Of a stretch of 6,386 nucleotides of DNA, positions 4,984 to 6,386 are shown piece after piece. The notes below the pieces were generated by a model. The model did no database searches and had not been told where the DNA came from. It saw only the letters and a list, made by a program, of their open reading frames with translations. The stretch lies in assembly GCA_945870545.1 (NCBI GenBank), contig CAMBTF010000103.1, forward strand, positions 1 to 6,386, written 5' to 3'. This DNA is from Akkermansia muciniphila. GTDB taxonomy: Bacteria > Verrucomicrobiota > Verrucomicrobiia > Verrucomicrobiales > Akkermansiaceae. A program made the position numbers and the translations under genes. Numbering within the stretch: the first letter of the stretch is position 1; each line of letters begins with the position of its first letter.

Positions 4984-6386
4984 CTAGAGTTTCACCCGGT
5001 CGTTCGCATCCAGCCAGGCCATGAAGGTATCGGCGGCGGCCATCGAGTTCATCACCGGGACGCCGCCCGCTTGGCGGATTTTTTCCGCATCCGCTTCTTC
5101 AAAAACCCGCGCCATGACCGGCACGCCTTTCACATAACGCAGCACCGTGAGTGAGTCGCCCACCCTCCGCATTGAGGCGATCACTAGTTTCGCTTCGCGA
5201 GCGCCAGCCTTCGCAAGCACTTCCTCCTCCGCGCCATCGCCGCGCAGGAAGGGGATGTTCTTTTTGGCAAGCGAGCCGCACACCACCGCGTCGTCATCCA
5301 CCACTAGCACCTTTTCGCCTTGGGCGAGAAGGGGTTTCAGAATCCACATCCCTGCCGCGCCGAAGCCGAGGATGAGCACGTGACCTTCCGGCGTCTCGCC
5401 TGCCTCTTTCCTTTTCCGCAGGGGATGGAAGCGCAGCAGGAAATTCGCCACTTCCTCACGCCCGAGGAAAGGCGTAGCCGCCATCGTGATCACCGTCGAA
5501 AGGGCGAGGATCGAGAAATTGTCCGGATTCACATGCCCCAATGCCACCCCACCCAAGCCGAGAAGCAGAGAATATTCACTCGTCTGCGCGAGCAGCAGAC
5601 CCGACTCGATCCCGGCGCGCGCGTTCAAACCGCGCCACTCCGCCACGAGCGCCACCAACGGCGGTGTCACCACCAGCACCACCACCGAATAGGCCACCGC
5701 CTGGAGCCACAGCCCCGCTTCCGGCACGCCCAGCAAAGCGCCGAGCGCAACGAAGAACATGGCCTGGAAAAAATCCACCAGCGAGGAGAGTTGCCCGCGC
5801 ACGAGACCGTTGAGGGGAAACGCGGAGAAAACAAAACCACCCGCGAACGCCCCCGCGATGAGCGGCAGATCGAGCCATGACGCGACGCCCACGAACCCGA
5901 GCAACACCGCCACCAGCCACAACAGCAAGTTTTCCTCATCCGGCTTGAAACGAAGCACCAGTTTCGGGATCACGAAACGTTGTGCGACCCACGCGATCCC
6001 GCCGATCACGCCCGCTTCCAACAAGCCTTTCCCGACATCCCACCCGCCACCATCCACCCGCGAGAGCACCACGATCAAAAGCACCAGCGCCACATCCTGA
6101 AGCAGCAAGACCCCGGTCACTACCCGGGCATACGGCTCGAACATCGCCTTGCGCGCTTGGAGGTGCCGCAGCACCACCAGGGTCGAACTCGCCGCCAGCC
6201 CGCCGCCCATGTAAACCGCTTCCAGCCCGCCCAGACCCATCATTTTCGCGCAGAGGAAACCGACACCCATCGCCAGCGAAAACTGCACCGCCGCCACCCA
6301 CACCACCGCTTTCCCGAACCTCTTAAACCGCCGCGGATTCATCTCCACGCCGGAGGCGAAAACGAGGAACACCAACCCGAGCTCCA
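4984..6386 (-). CDS. CPA2-family cation:proton antiporter, Kef type, with C-terminal RCK/TrkA-N domain (5' part outside window)
   Basis: The frame is open at the right edge. 466 complete residues are visible, starting ELGLVFLVFASGVEMNPRR, a typical early transmembrane segment of KefB/KefC-like proteins, so perhaps the first 50 or so residues are missing. Numbering from that E, residues 1 to about 310 are highly hydrophobic with around ten membrane segments. They include SSTLVVLRHL, the LLLQDVAL helix (Q96-D97) and LPLIAGAFAGGFVFS (GAFAGG at 178-183), a conserved CPA2 ion-path helix. From about 334 a Rossmann RCK_N domain follows: VLILGFGAAG (GxGxxG at 340-345), VVDDD (363-365) and RGDGAEEEVL. 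The protein stops shortly after RCK_N, without an RCK_C domain. It should exchange K+ or Na+ for H+ across the inner membrane under NAD(H) or ligand control; the ion cannot be told from sequence. A leftmost in-frame TTG at 6375 falls inside the first visible helix and is not the true start. Confidence 0.92.
   Translation of the reverse strand, partial: ELGLVFLVFASGVEMNPRRFKRFGKAVVWVAAVQFSLAMGVGFLCAKMMGLGGLEAVYMGGGLAASSTLVVLRHLQARKAMFEPYARVVTGVLLLQDVALVLLIVVLSRVDGGGWDVGKGLLEAGVIGGIAWVAQRFVIPKLVLRFKPDEENLLLWLVAVLLGFVGVASWLDLPLIAGAFAGGFVFSAFPLNGLVRGQLSSLVDFFQAMFFVALGALLGVPEAGLWLQAVAYSVVVLVVTPPLVALVAEWRGLNARAGIESGLLLAQTSEYSLLLGLGGVALGHVNPDNFSILALSTVITMAATPFLGREEVANFLLRFHPLRKRKEAGETPEGHVLILGFGAAGMWILKPLLAQGEKVLVVDDDAVVCGSLAKKNIPFLRGDGAEEEVLAKAGAREAKLVIASMRRVGDSLTVLRYVKGVPVMARVFEEADAEKIRQAGGVPVMNSMAAADTFMAWLDANDRVKL

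Noticed and set aside
5320..5880. Plus-strand frame of 186 codons opposite the antiporter
   Set aside because: It is antisense to continuous membrane-protein coding sequence and has Arg/His/Gln-rich composition without motifs.

Overview
The window (about 60% G+C by eye) reads as ordinary chromosomal DNA from a Gram-negative-type bacterium. My best guess is Verrucomicrobiota or a relative. The reasons are a lipoprotein formylglycine-generating enzyme, GC-rich genes with weak or absent Shine-Dalgarno sequences, and intergenic spaces filled with palindromic dispersed repeats. This placement is inference; there is no rRNA or phylogenetic marker to settle it.

Layout, left to right. A tyrosine recombinase of the XerC/XerD type runs off the left edge on the minus strand (1-584). 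Upstream of it on the same strand is queD (664-1029), for queuosine/7-deazaguanine synthesis. A 426-base spacer (1030-1455) has no convincing gene but several palindromes and two oppositely oriented copies of a composite repeat. The only plus-strand gene follows, a predicted lipoprotein of the formylglycine-generating enzyme (SUMF1) family (1456-2499). Convergent to it is riboflavin synthase ribE (2521-3105, minus). Upstream of ribE on the minus strand come a tRNA-Ser with anticodon CGA (3171-3260) and the murein-recycling ligase mpl (3318-4700). A second spacer (4701-4983) carries a large imperfect inverted repeat built of 10-base units. The right edge is a CPA2/Kef-type cation:proton antiporter with a C-terminal nucleotide-binding domain (4984-6386, minus), whose N-terminus lies outside the window.

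The genes do not form one pathway. They are housekeeping or cofactor functions (chromosome dimer resolution, tRNA modification, flavin synthesis, cell-wall recycling, ion homeostasis) plus one protein-modifying enzyme that would activate sulfatases encoded elsewhere. I see no defence island, CRISPR array, prophage or biosynthetic cluster, and I do not claim an undescribed system. The points worth a second look are the two repeat-filled spacers and the apparently exported but catalytically intact formylglycine-generating enzyme.
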